DNA of 64,000 nt from Siphonodentalium dalli (Eukaryota; Mollusca; Scaphopoda; Gadilida; Siphonodentaliidae): NCBI GenBank assembly GCA_032622095.1, contig CP136069.1:63722819-63786818 (forward strand). The letters are read 5' to 3'. The number at the start of each line of letters is the position of its first letter. Within the stretch, counting starts at the first letter, position 1. Shown here one piece after another: positions 12,801 to 23,055 of this stretch. Below the pieces are notes generated by a model. It saw only the letters and a list, made by a program, of their open reading frames with translations, was not told the DNA's origin and made no database searches. The translations under genes and the position numbers were made by a program.

Positions 12801-15800
12801 TGTAATATCGAGTACTACAACCAATTTGGTATCATTGTTTTCACAAATTACAACCATTCAGTTTGTGAAAACAAAATATTATTTTGATGGTATAACATTA
12901 TATATATTGTGCCCATCCTATGATTTCAAACTGATCCGCTTCTCTTATTATAACACATCGAGGCAGGAACGTGGCTCAATTTTATCAGGGGGTGTCCATC
13001 ACAGTATCGAAGCAGGGACGTGCTAACTCTCTCAGTTATAGGAGGGGTGGTCATTTTATAATTTCACACTGCTCCGATATCTTATAATATATCGAGATAC
13101 GGACGTGGCTATATGGGCTCCGTTTGGTGATGGGGTGTCCATCCTATAATTTCAATATGCAACCTTTGAATATGAATAAAACAAATTGCCAATAAATTCC
13201 ACATAGCGATGGAATCGTATATCAAGATGCGAGTATAAATCGGACAAACTTCACTCACCGTTAACATTCTTGGAGATATCGTTGATTATGGTAAGTACAT
13301 GTAACATGCTAATGTTGGCTATAATCCGTAAGTATCACTCACTATTTATATCAATCACCAACCTTTTTCAGAGACGATGTGACTCATAAGATTTGGCGGC
13401 GACTCACCCCATCCTATTCTGAACGGCTGTAATGTGCCAGGCTATCACCATGTCCCTGTTTATGAGATTTCCATTGATAAAACATTTTCATAAGGGGGGG
13501 GGGCGCTACGTCCCTGCGAATCAGAGATGGTTATATGGTCCGGTTTAAGGGTGTGAAAATCAACAATTTATGTTTGACACCCTTTACAGACCTTCTAGAC
13601 AAGTTCCTTAACGTTGCAACTTTCAATAAATTGGGTAATTTTAGTAGTTACAAGGAACACATACTGCTACCTCATATCCAAGCTGACACCCCCTAAGGTT
13701 TGACAATTTCTAAATATAGGCCATTTTAATCCAAACTTTTGACCAAAGGAGGTAAATATGCAAATGTTGGTCTAAAACAAACACATACCCTCCAATAAAT
13801 TGTTGGAAAAACAGAATAAGAGAGCAAGTTCAACCTATTGTTGTTGTAAAATTTCCAATTCATGTTGTTTCAGGTATCAAATTTCCAACTGTTGAACATG
13901 TTGACAAAATGTTTGGGGCGAGAAACATAACCCAACCCCCTTGTCGCGACGTCCCTGTGGGTTGTAATTGAGATTTCCAGCTGAAAAAACATTTTCACAG
14001 GGGGGTGAATCGACCCCTTGTCGCCACTTCCTTGCGTATCATAGATGGGTATATTATCCGGGTTAAGGGTGCGAAAACTGAAAATTTATGTTGGACACAC
14101 AATATGAAGACCTTCTAAATCACTTTCAATTAACTTTCATAGTACTCGAACATTCTTTGTGATTGGGAGATGTTTGTAAATACAAAGAACACGTACTATT
14201 TGTGATTTATGTTTGTAATCGTAGGTTCATAGTATTAGAGGAATGATAAATTGTTATTTCTTACAAACAATTGTAGATTGACCCCCGGTGTCCGTACTAT
14301 CACTCCCTACGTTTGTAATTTCAGCGTTCCTAAGATTGTAAAGCAGTACTTGTGTTCTATATTACTCGAATAGATGTACATATATCCTAGGAAAATTACT
14401 TGCTTGTTTATTGGAATTTAGCAATAGTCGATTTCTTTTGTTTGCAACATGCATGGACGTTAAATGACTTATATATATATATGATCTTCTCGTGAGTTAT
14501 CATTAACATGGATCGATTTCGAGAGCGAACTGCTTGCTTTTAGGGGTGAATTGAGTGCTCGAAAAATCTAACCTTTTGTTATTTTATAGTACTAGAATGA
14601 TCTACCTTGGGAAAAACGTAGAACTCCCGTGATTTATCAACTTAGGGAAGTTGATAGTACCGAAATATCACAGCCTTGGGGAAAAAATAGTTTTTAGTAA
14701 CAAGTATACCATTTTGAATTATCGATTAGTGTTAATTCGTGGATGTATAATAATGTGTATTATTATCCATCCCTTAACTAACACTAATTTTGATTTGGCA
14801 AAACCCGCCACGTGATAATCCGGGAAAAAGCCATATTGACTCCCGAATGTCATATTGGACTCCCAAGTGTGCAATATGACTTTTTTTATCGGGAACAACA
14901 TTGTATAATAACTTTATAATATTATGCAATTCCAAAATATATGTATGTACTTCAAAATTGTGCTACAGACAGCCGTGAAGAATTTTATGAATATCTGCAG
15001 ACAATTTTACTAGCTGTATGCAGGTATAGCATATTTAACAATTCCTATACTAAATACTCATTGACGAGTAATTCCCTTAGGAAATGTTCAGATAATAAGT
15101 TTAACCATTCCTATACTAAATATTCTTTGACGAATAATTCCATTAGTAGGTTTGAAGACGCCCAATTGGCGTCGTTCGCTTGTTAACGAGCGATTGTGGG
15201 AGGGGGTCCCATTGATGAAAAGTATTTTCGTCAAATATATATTCTCATCTCAATTGTACGATGGATCTTATCAAGTGGTTTAAATAGGCAAAATTTGACC
15301 CGTTCGAGTCAGGGATTGCCTATAATAATAATATTTTTGTCGTCTTTTTCCACCAAACCAATGTATAGTCTTCTCCATGATACGAGGAATCTAATAACGA
15401 ACCAAAGCCGGACGCATTTTGTCGTATATATATACTACATTTTCTTATTATGTCCTTCAACTTTTAAGCGATGTTAATATGAAAACAAAGTGGCCGTGTA
15501 GACTCCAGACAAGATGGCTTTTTCAGACTAGGCCCTAAATGAGTTGGATGCAAATTATAACGGGAAAATCCAGTCAAATGTATACCAATGTATATATTTT
15601 TGTGAAGATAAGACATTATACCACCTTTCTAGATCCTTTGTAGCTCCCCCGTCCAAAATGGCCACCAAAATGGCCGCCGGAATTTGAAACTATGACGTTT
15701 TTTTCACTAATATATTCTAGATTAGTTGCTGCTGTTTGGAACTGGTTTAAAAATGTGACCTTATTTTGTATTGTTTATACTAATTGATCAATGGAGCAAT

Positions 15801-18800
15801 GACATATGCAATTATTGGGGTCAATCAAAAAAGGTTATTTAGTTGTCAGTTTGATAATTGATGGTGGTATGGTACAACAAAACTAATTGACTGAGTGTCT
15901 GTATCTTAAAATAAAGTTTTTGGTACAAATCGAAGAAACTGATACCCGGTGAGACGATTATGACATGTACATGCAGTTAAACTTGCGCCTAATTTGACGA
16001 CGTATAGTACCCTAAACGCAGTTGTAACTCTATACGTGAGTCTTACGAAACCTCTCTATTGAATTGCGTTTCAGGAAATATGGGACGTATAGAGATTGTT
16101 TTGTAGCAGCCTACACAGACGGCGGGTGTACATCAGCTGATACACTCCAAACACTGGCGAAAACCTCTCTAACAGTGTCATACACGGCATTATGTGCAGG
16201 TATAGTGATCTCAACATTAAAAAACAGGGGAAACCACTGAATTAACATAATGAGACCGACAGACATGACAATTGGAACTTATTCCATATTCCTTATTCCT
16301 TATTTTCAAAAATGTCGCTTTCGACCGATTTGACGGCATGGGTGGGTGGCCCGCCCCAAATACCACCTAGAAACACCCCGACCCCCACCCATCACCCCCG
16401 GGGGGTGCCACCCCGAGGGGGTGAAAATGGGGTATGGACCATTTTCAAGAACGGTAAGGATTTCGACCGATTTGACGGCATGGGTGAGTGGCCCGCCCAA
16501 TTACCACCTAGAAACACCCCGACCCCCACCCATCACCACCGGGGTGCCACCCCGAGGGGGTGAAAATGGGGTATGGATCATTTTCGAGAACGGTAAGGAT
16601 TTCGACCGATTTGACGGCATGGGTGGGTGGCCCGCCCCAAATACCACCTAGAAACACCCCGACCCCCACCCATCACCCCCGGGGGGTGTCACCCCGAGGG
16701 GGGTGGGTATGGACCATTTTCGAGAACGGTAAGGATTTCGACCGATTTGACGGCATGGGTGGGTGGCCCGCCGCAAATACCACCTAGAAACACCCCGACC
16801 CCCCACCCATCACCCCCGGGGGTGAAAATGGGGGTTTGGACCATTTTCGAGAACGGTAAGGATTTCGACCGATTTGACGGCATGGGTGGGTGGCCCGCCC
16901 CAAATACCACCTAGAAACACCCCGACCCCCACCCGTCACCCCCGGGGGGTGCCACCCCGAGGGGGTGAAAATGGGGTTTGGACCATTTTCGAGAATGGTA
17001 AGGATTTCGACCGATTTGACGGCATGTGTGAGTGGCCCGCCCCAAATACTACATAGAAACACCCCGACCCCTCACCCATCACCCCCGGGGGGGTGCCACC
17101 CCGAGGGGGTGAAAATGGGGTATGGACCATTTTCGAGAACGGTAAGGATTTCGACCGATTTGACGGCATGGGTGGGTGGCCCGCCCCAAATACCACCTAG
17201 AAACACCCAGAGCCCCCACCCATCACCCCCGGGGGTGTCACCCCGAGGGGGTGAAAATGGGGTATGGACCATTTTCGAGAACGGTAAGGATTTCGACCGA
17301 TTTGACGGCATGGTGGGTGGCCCGCCCCAAATACCACCTAGAAACACCCCGACCCCCACCCATCACCCCCGGGGGTGCCACCCCGAGGGGGTGAAAATGG
17401 GGTATGGACCATTTTCGAGAACGGTAAGGATTTCGACCGATTTGACGGCATGGGTAGGTGGCCCGCCCCAAATACCACCTAGAAACACCCCGACCTCCCA
17501 CCCATCACCCCCGGGGGTGCCATCCCGAGGGGCGAAAAGGGGGTATGGACCATTTTCGAGAACGGTAAGGATTTCGACCGATTTGACGGCATGGGTGGGT
17601 GGCCCGCCCCAAATACCACCTAGAAACACCCCGACCCCCACCCATCACCCCGGGGGGTGCCACCCCGAGGGGGTGAAAATGGGGTATGGACCATTTTCGA
17701 GAACGGTAAGAATTTCGACCGATTTGACGGCATGGGCGGGTGGCCCGCCCCAAATACCACCTAGAAACACCCCGACCCCCACCCATCACCCCCGGGGGTG
17801 CCATCCCGAGGGGGTGAAAATGGGGTTTGAACCATTTTCGAGAACGGTAAGGATTTCGACCGATTTGACGGCATGGGTGGGTGGCCCGCCCCAAATACTA
17901 CATAGAAACACCCCGACCCCTCACCCATCACCCCCCGGGGGGTGCCACCCCGAGGGGGTGAAAATGGGGTATGGACCATTTTCGAGAACGGTAAGAATTT
18001 CGACCGATTTGACGGCATGGGCGGGTGGCCCGCCCCAAATACCACCTAGAAACACCCCGACCCCCCCACCCATCACCCCCGGGGGGTGCCACCCCGAGGG
18101 GGTGAAAATGGGGTATGGACCATTTTCGAGAACGGTAAGGATTTCGACCGATTTGACGGCATGGGTGGGTGGCCCGCCCAAATACCACCTAGAAACACCC
18201 CGAACCCCCACCCGTCACCCCCGGGGGTGTCACCCCGAGGGGGTGAAAATGGGGTATGGACCATTTTCGAGAAAGGTAAGGATTTCTACCGATTTGACGG
18301 CATGGGTGGGTGGCCCGCCCCAAATACCACCTAGAAACACCCCGACCCCCCCATGCCCTAGGTGGTATTTGGGGCGGGCCACCCACCCATGCCGTCAAAT
18401 CGGTCGAAATCCTTACCGTTCTCGAAAACGGTACATACCCCATTTTCACCCCTCGGGTGGCACCCCCGGGGGTGATGGGTAGGGGGTCGGGGTGTTTCTA
18501 GGTGGTATTTGGGGCGGGCCACCCACCCATGCCGTCAAATCGGTCAAAATCCTTACCGTTCTCGAAAATGGTACATACCCCATTTTCACCCCCTCGGGGT
18601 GGCACCCCCGGGGGTGATGGGTAGGGGGTCGGAGTGTTTCTAGGTGGTATTTGGGGCGGGCCACCCACCCATGCCGTCAAATCGGTCGAAATCCTTACCG
18701 TTCTCGAAAATGGTCCATACCCCATTTTCACCCCCTCGGGGTGACACCCCCGGGGGTGATGGGTGGGTGGTCGGGGTGTTTCTAGGTGGCATTTGGGGCG

Positions 18801-21800
18801 GGCCACCCACCCATGCCGTCAAATCGGTCGAAATCCTTACCGTTCTCGAAAATGGTCCATACCCCATTTTCACCCCCTCGGGGTGGCACCCCCGGGGGTG
18901 ATGGTGGGGTCGGGGTGTTTCTAGGTGGTATTTGGGGCGGGCCACCCACCCATGCCGTCAAATCGGTCGAAATCCTTACCGTTCTCGAAAATGGTCCATA
19001 CCCCATTTTCACCCCCTCGGGGTGGCACCCCCGGGGGTGATGGGTAGGGGGTCGGAGTGTTTCTAGGTGGTATTTGGGGCGGGCCACCCACCCATGCCGT
19101 CAAATCGGTCGAAATCCTTACCGTTCTCGAAAATGGTCCATACCCCATTTTCACCCCCTCGGGGTGACACCCCCGGGGGTGATGGGTGGGTGGTCGGGGT
19201 GTTTCTAGGTGGCATTTGGGGCGGGCCACCCACCCATGCCGTCAAATCGGTCGAAATCCTTACCGTTCTCGAAAATGGTCCATACCCCATTTTCACCCCC
19301 TCGGGGTGGCACCCCCGGGGGTGATGGTGGGGTCGGGGTGTTTCTAGGTGGTATTTGGGGCGGGCCACCCACCCATGCCGTCAAATCGGTCGAAATCCTT
19401 ACCGTTCTCGAAAATGGTCCATACCCCATTTTCACCCCATCGGGGTGACACCCCCCGGGGGTGATGGGTCGGGGGTCGGGGTGTTTCTAGGTGGAATTTG
19501 GGGCGGGCCACCCACCCATGCCGTCAAATCTGTCGAAATTCTTACCGTTCTCGAAAATGGTCCATACCCCATTTTCACCCCATCGGGGTGGCACCCCCCG
19601 GGGGTGATGGGTGGGGGGTCGGGGTGTTTCTAGGTGGTATTTGGGGCGGGCCACCCACCCATGCCGTCAAATCGGTCGAAATCCTTCCCGTTCTCGAAAA
19701 TGGTCCATACCCCATTTTCACCCCCTCGGGGTGGCACCCCCCGGGGGTGATGGGTGGGGGGGTCGGGGTGTTTCTAGGTGGTATTTGGGGCGGGCCACCC
19801 ACCCATGCCGTCAAATCGGTCGAAATCCTTACCGTTCCCGAAAATGGTCCATACCCCATTTTCACCCCATCGGGGTGGCACCCCCGGGGGTGATGGGTGG
19901 GGGTCGGGGTGTTTCTAGGTGGTATTTGGGGCGGGCCACCCACCCATGCCGTCAAATCGGTCGATATCCTTACCGTTCTCGAAAATGGTCCGAACCCCAT
20001 TTTCACCCCCTCGGGGTGGCACCCCCCCCCTGGGTGATGGGTGGGGGTCGGGGTGTTTCTATGTGGCATTTGGGGCGGGCCACCCACCCATGCCGTCAAA
20101 TCGGTCGAAATCCTTACCATTCTCGAAAATGGTCCATACCCCATTTTCACCCCCTCGGGGTGGCACCCCCCCCCCCCGGGGGTGATGGTGGGGGGTCGGG
20201 GTGTTTCTAGGTGGTATTTGGGGCGGGCCACCCACCCATGCCGTCAAATCGGTCGAAATCATTACCGTTCTCGAAAATGGTCCAAACCCCATTTTCATCC
20301 CCTCGGGTGGCACCCCCGGGGTGATGGGTGGGGGTCGGGGTGTTTCTAGGTGGTATTTGGGGCGGGCCACCCACCCATACCGTCAAATCGGTCGAAATCC
20401 TTACCGTTCTCGAAAATGGTCCATACCCCATTTTCACCCCCTCAGGGTGACACCCCCCCCCCCGGGGGTGATGGGTGGGGGTCGGGGTGTTTCTAGGTGG
20501 TATTTGGGGCGGGCCACCCACCCATACCGTCAAATCGGTCGAAATCCTTACCGTTCTCGAAAATGGTCCATACCCCATTTTCACCCCCCGGGGGTGATGG
20601 GTGGGGGTCGGGGTGTTTCTAGGTGGTATTTGGGGCGGGCCACCCACCCATACCGTCAAATCGGTCGAAAACCTTACCGTTCTCGAAAATGGTCCATACC
20701 CCATTTTCAACCCCTCGGTGGCACCCCCCCCCCCCCCCCCTCCGGGGGTGATGGTGGGGGTCGGGGTGTTTCTAGGTGGTATTTGGGGCGGGCCACCCAC
20801 CCATGCCGTCAAATCGGTCGAAAGCGACATTTTTGAAAATAAGGAATAAGGAATAGGGAATAAGTTCCAATTGTCATGTCTGTATGAGACCGATCGGTCT
20901 TATTAAGACCATTTAGTCTTCACGGAGCAGTACCCATTGCTGTAAAAGTTGGTTGAATAAAATGACATATGATTATATGTTTTGAATTGTTTTTGTTTTT
21001 AAGATTTTGTTTATGTTTATTGTTCTCAGTAAATGATCAGTCCATAACTTTTTAACGCAATCAGAATTAATTTGTATTTGATGTATATCGTATGACAGAT
21101 TATTATAGAACAGTTTAAAATGACTTTCCTTATATAAAATGCATGCAACCATGCAGGAAATACTAATAATTATTGGTCTTAATAAGACCGATTGGTTTAA
21201 TGTAATATATTTTGTTTATTCCAAATAAATCCATTAAATAAACACAATACACATACACCGAGCTGGGGACCTGTCCTACGACCACTTTTTAGTCTCTAAG
21301 CCATCGCTTCAGAAGTTTGAAGGGCTGTTATATGATACTCGTGAATATTTTGAGTTAGATATTTGGTACATGAGTTGTAGGACTTACGAACTAAGGAAGC
21401 TATGTGAATTTTACAACTATCGATTAAACGGCTGAGAAGTGTTCGATCTTCAAAATCGGGGCACATTTCTTGCTTATTTGTCGTCTGATATTATTTTATA
21501 ATACGAGTTTTTATCGACCACTGATTTGTTTAGATGTAGTCTGAATTTCTACAGCTCATGCACTAGTTTATTCCGTCGGACAAACGTGTATACGTGTTTA
21601 ACCCTTTTAGTGCCAGGGGCCGATCTCATAGGCCCTAATTTACGGTCTGTAAAATCGATTTCTTTGGGGGGTTTTTTTTGGGTTATGCTTAAGCATGCTA
21701 TAGCGAATTTAAAAACAAATTGGATAAAACCTTAGGGGCATGTTATAACTCAAAGCTATCGCCAAGTATTCATAGCAATAACTTTGATGCCCATGAAAAA

Positions 21801-23055
21801 CGTAAGATTCCCTGGCACTTAACCTACAAAATAAGTCTGTTAAAGAATATAAGAAAAAATTGTTAAAATTGTAAAAAATTGTAAAAAATAATAACAAATG
21901 ATGAAAAATTGTTAGGCCAATGCATTCTCTTATATATGCGAAGTTACCTATGGTCGACTCGCATATATAAGAGAATGCATTGGCACAGGGTATATGGGTT
22001 GATACAAAGATCGGACCTGGCACTGAAAGGGTTAAATCAAATTTAAATCAACACCGCTTTGGGTTAGAGACTAAAAAGTGGGCGTAGGATCCTGACCCTG
22101 ATGCAGATACACAGAGAACAAGTACGATAATTACAGCTTCTTTAACCTTTCTATACTACCGGGAAACTTGCGAAAATTCATTTACATGTAGCGAATAGAA
22201 ATGACGATCCGGTCGCTGATCAAAGTGAAAAATTTAAAATAATTGCAATTCTTCTAACGAGTCGTTGGGCATTATTCCTGCTTATCGGATTTATTTATTC
22301 CATTCATTCGAAGTCAGATTTATAATACCGCATGCAAGCAGCCCTCGACCGACATAAGATGTCGAATGTAGTCCGGTTATCGACAGTTATTTACTGAAAA
22401 TATATTTTAGTTGGTGCCTGCGCTGTAAAACTTTCTGTCGTGAGTACATTTACATATTTCATTGGAGCAACTACCACATGCGCCACGGCTCGGGAAAGTA
22501 GCTGCATGATATCGTCGAAAGTGTAAATTCCTAACTTTGATCTAGAACCCTCCCTATCCCCAGGGATTGATCATCCGAATACCCCTACCCGATTTGGATT
22601 ACTTTATGTCAAAACAGTTGGGAAATTCTATGCCTGCATGACATATACCTGTCAGTTGGAAATTCCAGACCCCCAAAATAGCTTGAAATGGTTCCAATAG
22701 TTTGATTTTCTAAACAATATTTAATGTGAAAATTTGTTGTTTTTAGACAAAAAGTCCAATAGTTTTCAACTACGTGTACTTGTGGTCATTTATTGTTGGA
22801 AACCTTGAGGTACTATTTGGAAAGTAGAAATGGAATTTCCTAGATTTTCAAACTTTGGTCTGGCTCGAGGAGGGGGTGTGGTTGGGCATTTTAATGTGAG
22901 CCCCCATCCCTTCTGCGGAGACCCTCTATATAGCCACGTTCCTTCACGTCTCTGATCAAATAATTTAATATTTCCTTACAGGAGCAGCCATCGTGCCACA
23001 GTTGATGGTTCTTGTCACATGCCTCTTCTTCGGGATGATGCAAAACAAGGAGTGA
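3839..23055 (+). CDS. Small secreted six-cysteine protein, probably GPI-anchored or membrane-anchored (4 exons)
   Basis: Four exons, 3839-3884, 11092-11182, 16075-16199 and 22982-23055, join in frame into 336 nt (111 residues plus TGA). Intron phases are 1, 2 and 1, and every junction has AG and GT with good consensus (gtgagt, gtaagt, gtatag; pyrimidine-rich acceptors). Residues 1-19 form a signal peptide (hydrophobic run ESLAIACAVFVFV), cleaved perhaps after A19. The ectodomain has cysteines at 26, 36, 45, 54, 64 and 86, enough for three disulfides. Small residues (A87, G88, A89, A90) precede a hydrophobic segment at about 91-106 and a short polar tail. This fits a GPI-attachment signal; the polar ending would also fit a single membrane helix with a tiny cytoplasmic tail. 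I do not recognise the family; the spacing is not a clear Ly6 pattern. No open reading frame longer than about 50 codons supports it, so the case rests on the chained splice sites and the signal-ectodomain-tail layout. Confidence 0.78.
3945..4805 (+). repeat. Old dispersed repeat, copy 1
   Basis: Blocks at 3945-4105 and about 4725-4800 match 49784-49915 and about 50190-50258. In the second locus two TTAA elements have inserted. The part at 4170-4385 is also similar to 5225-5430, both containing the run aaatgtatcaaataaatgtt. The tail at about 4672-4693 resembles the end of the AGGGG/TTAA element found at 46289-46643. Confidence 0.5.
4860..5075 (+). repeat. Dispersed repeat, copy at 4.9 kb
   Basis: The run around ttattccccttccattga, followed by acgtcggtacctcaacaaaa and aataagttgata, recurs at 45930-46190 in the same orientation and at 41210-41445 in the opposite orientation. 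Confidence 0.55.
5460..5642. mobile_element. Palindromic MITE, ~183 bp
   Basis: The left arm (ataccaatcataaatatcgc...) pairs with the right arm over about 80 bp (...atatttatgattggtat) around a short centre. This is an imperfect full-length palindrome typical of a miniature inverted-repeat element. No coding capacity is seen. Confidence 0.65.
5915..6240 (-). pseudogene. C-terminal fragment of a non-LTR retrotransposon reverse-transcriptase ORF
   Basis: Read on the minus strand, a segment containing LPIETGRWNNTP is followed, after a frameshift, by RKCTFCEMNAIGDEYHVLLE and CPELAHNIKRYI, ending at about 5918. The C-x2-C ... GDEYH-x4-CP zinc-knuckle-like block after an ETGRW segment is characteristic of the C-terminus of LINE-type ORF2 proteins in invertebrates. 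The reverse-transcriptase core is not present nearby, so this is a short, frame-shifted relic. Confidence 0.6.
6575..8970. repeat. Satellite array, 23-bp unit, ~100 copies
   Basis: The consensus unit is close to gccatgtaatttaacgacac followed by ttt (23 bp). Variants alternate at the ca/aa and t/g positions (cgacact versus cgaaact, cttt versus ctgt). Longer blocks repeat too: aatttcccgacac occurs near 6985 and 7355, and tagcgaactgt near 7086 and 7452, so a segment of about 370 bp (16 units) was duplicated as a block. The array lies in intron 1 of the small cysteine-rich gene. Confidence 0.9.
8971..9959. other. Intronic sequence, no gene seen
   Basis: This is AT-rich sequence followed from 9540 by a block with G and C homopolymer runs (about 9774-9782 and 9887-9899). 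A similar ggcggcgactca block occurs at about 13394. No ORF with recognisable content is seen. Confidence 0.4.
9960..10390 (+). repeat. ~430-bp dispersed repeat, copy 1
   Basis: It matches 13868-14292 in the same orientation, from aactgttgaacatgttgac through gtcgcgacgtccctg to the terminal attgacccc block. Shorter fragments are visible near 25430 and 33080. It has no coding potential. Confidence 0.6.
10427..10683. mobile_element. Small inverted-repeat element
   Basis: The left end cgccggcaagttac...gaaataac pairs with the right end gttatttcactgtaacttgc followed by cgaatggcg. The element sits between the ~430-bp repeat and the foldback that surrounds exon 2. Confidence 0.45.
10729..11650. repeat. 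Foldback inverted repeat surrounding coding exon 2
   Basis: The left arm at about 10729-11010 and the right arm at about 11380-11645 are inverted copies of each other. Matching blocks include atgctgcataatt, aagcattaataag, cattcctgtctgga and atatttcggtattcaaac. The 370-bp spacer holds exon 2 of the cysteine-rich gene (11092-11182). Confidence 0.7.
11092..11182 (+). CDS. Exon 2, first three cysteines
   Basis: The acceptor is tatatttcacag and the donor TC|gtaagt. The exon supplies residues 16-46, including C26, C36 and C45. It enters in phase 1 and leaves in phase 2. Another frame is open across it on this strand, but only this one joins both neighbours. Confidence 0.72.
11651..12894. other. 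Intronic sequence, no gene seen
   Basis: AT-rich DNA with a G-run at about 11873-11886. A short block at 11900-11970 is similar to the ~430-bp dispersed repeat family read in reverse. No supported feature otherwise. Confidence 0.4.
12895..13165. repeat. Imperfect tandem repeat, ~115-bp unit, about 2-3 copies
   Basis: Motifs of the type (g)tgtccatcctat...tttca, ctgatccgct/ctgctccgat, atatatcgag and gacgtggct recur in the same order with spacings of roughly 110-120 bp. Confidence 0.4.
13868..14292 (+). repeat. ~430-bp dispersed repeat, copy 2
   Basis: Same order of blocks as 9960-10390: aactgttgaacatgttgac, gtcgcgacgtccctg, cgaccccttgtcgccacttc, ctttcatagtactcgaa and the terminal attgaccccc. 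The copies differ by small indels. Confidence 0.6.
14293..15035. other. Intronic sequence, no gene seen
   Basis: AT-rich DNA including a short (TA)n run near 14469-14480 and a local inverted pair near 14735-14785 (gtgttaattcgtgg...ccttaactaacac). Nothing coding is recognisable. Confidence 0.35.
15036..15155. repeat. Short direct duplication of a TTAA-MITE end
   Basis: The block attcctatactaaatactca...ttgacgagtaattcc at 15041-15085 is repeated at 15106-15150. It matches pieces of the TTAACCCTTTCTATACTAAA element family at 37040-37095, 55884-56190 and 60495-60750. Confidence 0.5.
15156..16074. other. Intronic sequence, no gene seen
   Basis: No gene or clear repeat is seen apart from low-complexity AT-rich DNA. 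The last bases form the pyrimidine-containing acceptor of exon 3. Confidence 0.35.
16075..16199 (+). CDS. Exon 3, last three ectodomain cysteines
   Basis: The acceptor is gaattgcgtttcag and the donor G|gtatag. The exon supplies residues 46-88, including C54, C64 and C86, with 41 full codons free of stops. It enters in phase 2 and leaves in phase 1, matching both neighbours. A large foldback element starts 60 bases downstream. Confidence 0.75.
16319..18350 (+). repeat. Left minisatellite array, ~142-bp unit, ~15 copies
   Basis: Each unit contains cgaccgatttgacggcatg, a GGGTGG/CCCGCCCC block, aaataccacctagaaacacc, a C-rich then G-rich hairpin-like block, and ggaccattttcgagaacggt. Spacing between successive gatttgacggcatg motifs is 127-147 bp, mostly 138-144. 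Because the unit length is often divisible by three, long artificial reading frames run through it. Confidence 0.92.
18356..20822 (-). repeat. Right minisatellite array, inverted, ~18 copies, with a 3-unit higher-order repeat
   Basis: The same unit is present in reverse orientation. The segment starting near 18640 reappears 423 bp later, near 19063, with the same unit-specific variants (a shortened C-rich block, then a T-T-H-P type variant). Three units were therefore duplicated as a block recently. Confidence 0.9.
20886..21200. repeat. Short inverted-repeat pair beside the foldback element
   Basis: The run cgatcggtcttattaagacc at 20892-20911 is inverted at 21176-21197 (tggtcttaataagaccgatt). 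This may be a ~310-bp MITE, or the palindrome-rich target into which the large foldback inserted. Confidence 0.45.
21258..22105. mobile_element. MITE-like element with a TTAA element nested inside
   Basis: The left end gacctgtcctacgaccactt followed by tttagtctctaa is inverted at 22063-22103 (ttagagactaaaaagtgggcg followed by taggatcctgaccc). The TTAA element at 21598-22035 lies between the two ends. Confidence 0.6.
21598..22035. mobile_element. TTAA-flanked MITE, TTAACCCTTTTAGTGCCAGG end type
   Basis: TTAA at both ends, with terminal inverted repeats CCCTTTTAGTGCCAGG and CCTGGCACTGAAAGGG. It contains the recurrent ~69-bp hairpin at 21916-21984. TTAA target sites with CCC ends are typical of piggyBac-type elements. 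No transposase is present. Confidence 0.75.
22106..22981. other. End of intron 3, no gene seen
   Basis: Contains blocks related to the dispersed repeat family around 9.9 kb (cagttgggaaattct, gttggaaattccagacccc) and ends in the exon 4 acceptor tatttccttacag. Confidence 0.4.
22982..23055 (+). CDS. Exon 4, hydrophobic C-terminal tail and stop
   Basis: Acceptor aatatttccttacag. The exon supplies residues 88-111, a small-residue stretch followed by the hydrophobic run IVPQLMVLVTCLFFGMM and QNKE, then TGA 23053-23055. It enters in phase 1, as needed after exon 3. This is the GPI-signal-like or membrane segment. Confidence 0.74.

Larger units (their letters stand above)
16259..20883. mobile_element. 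4.6-kb foldback element built from two opposed minisatellite arrays (MULE-like by target duplication)
   Basis: The ends are inverted copies: ACAGACATGACAATTGGAA at 16259 and its reverse complement ending at 20883, with near-identity continuing for about 70 bp to the first repeat unit. A 9-bp direct duplication, ATGAGACCG, lies immediately outside both ends (16250-16258 and 20884-20892). Inside, about 15 units of a ~142-bp GC-rich repeat run forward to about 18350, and about 18 units run in reverse from there to the right end. A 9-bp duplication with long inverted ends is typical of Mutator-like elements; Drosophila FB elements have similar structure. No transposase is encoded, so the superfamily is inference. 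Confidence 0.85.

Noticed and set aside
16890-18482. 530-codon plus-strand reading frame (and many 60-220-codon frames on both strands) across 16.3-20.8 kb
   Set aside because: They are by-products of a ~142-bp GC-rich minisatellite with few stop codons; frames break wherever unit length changes, and the encoded Pro-rich repeat has no start, splice or domain support.
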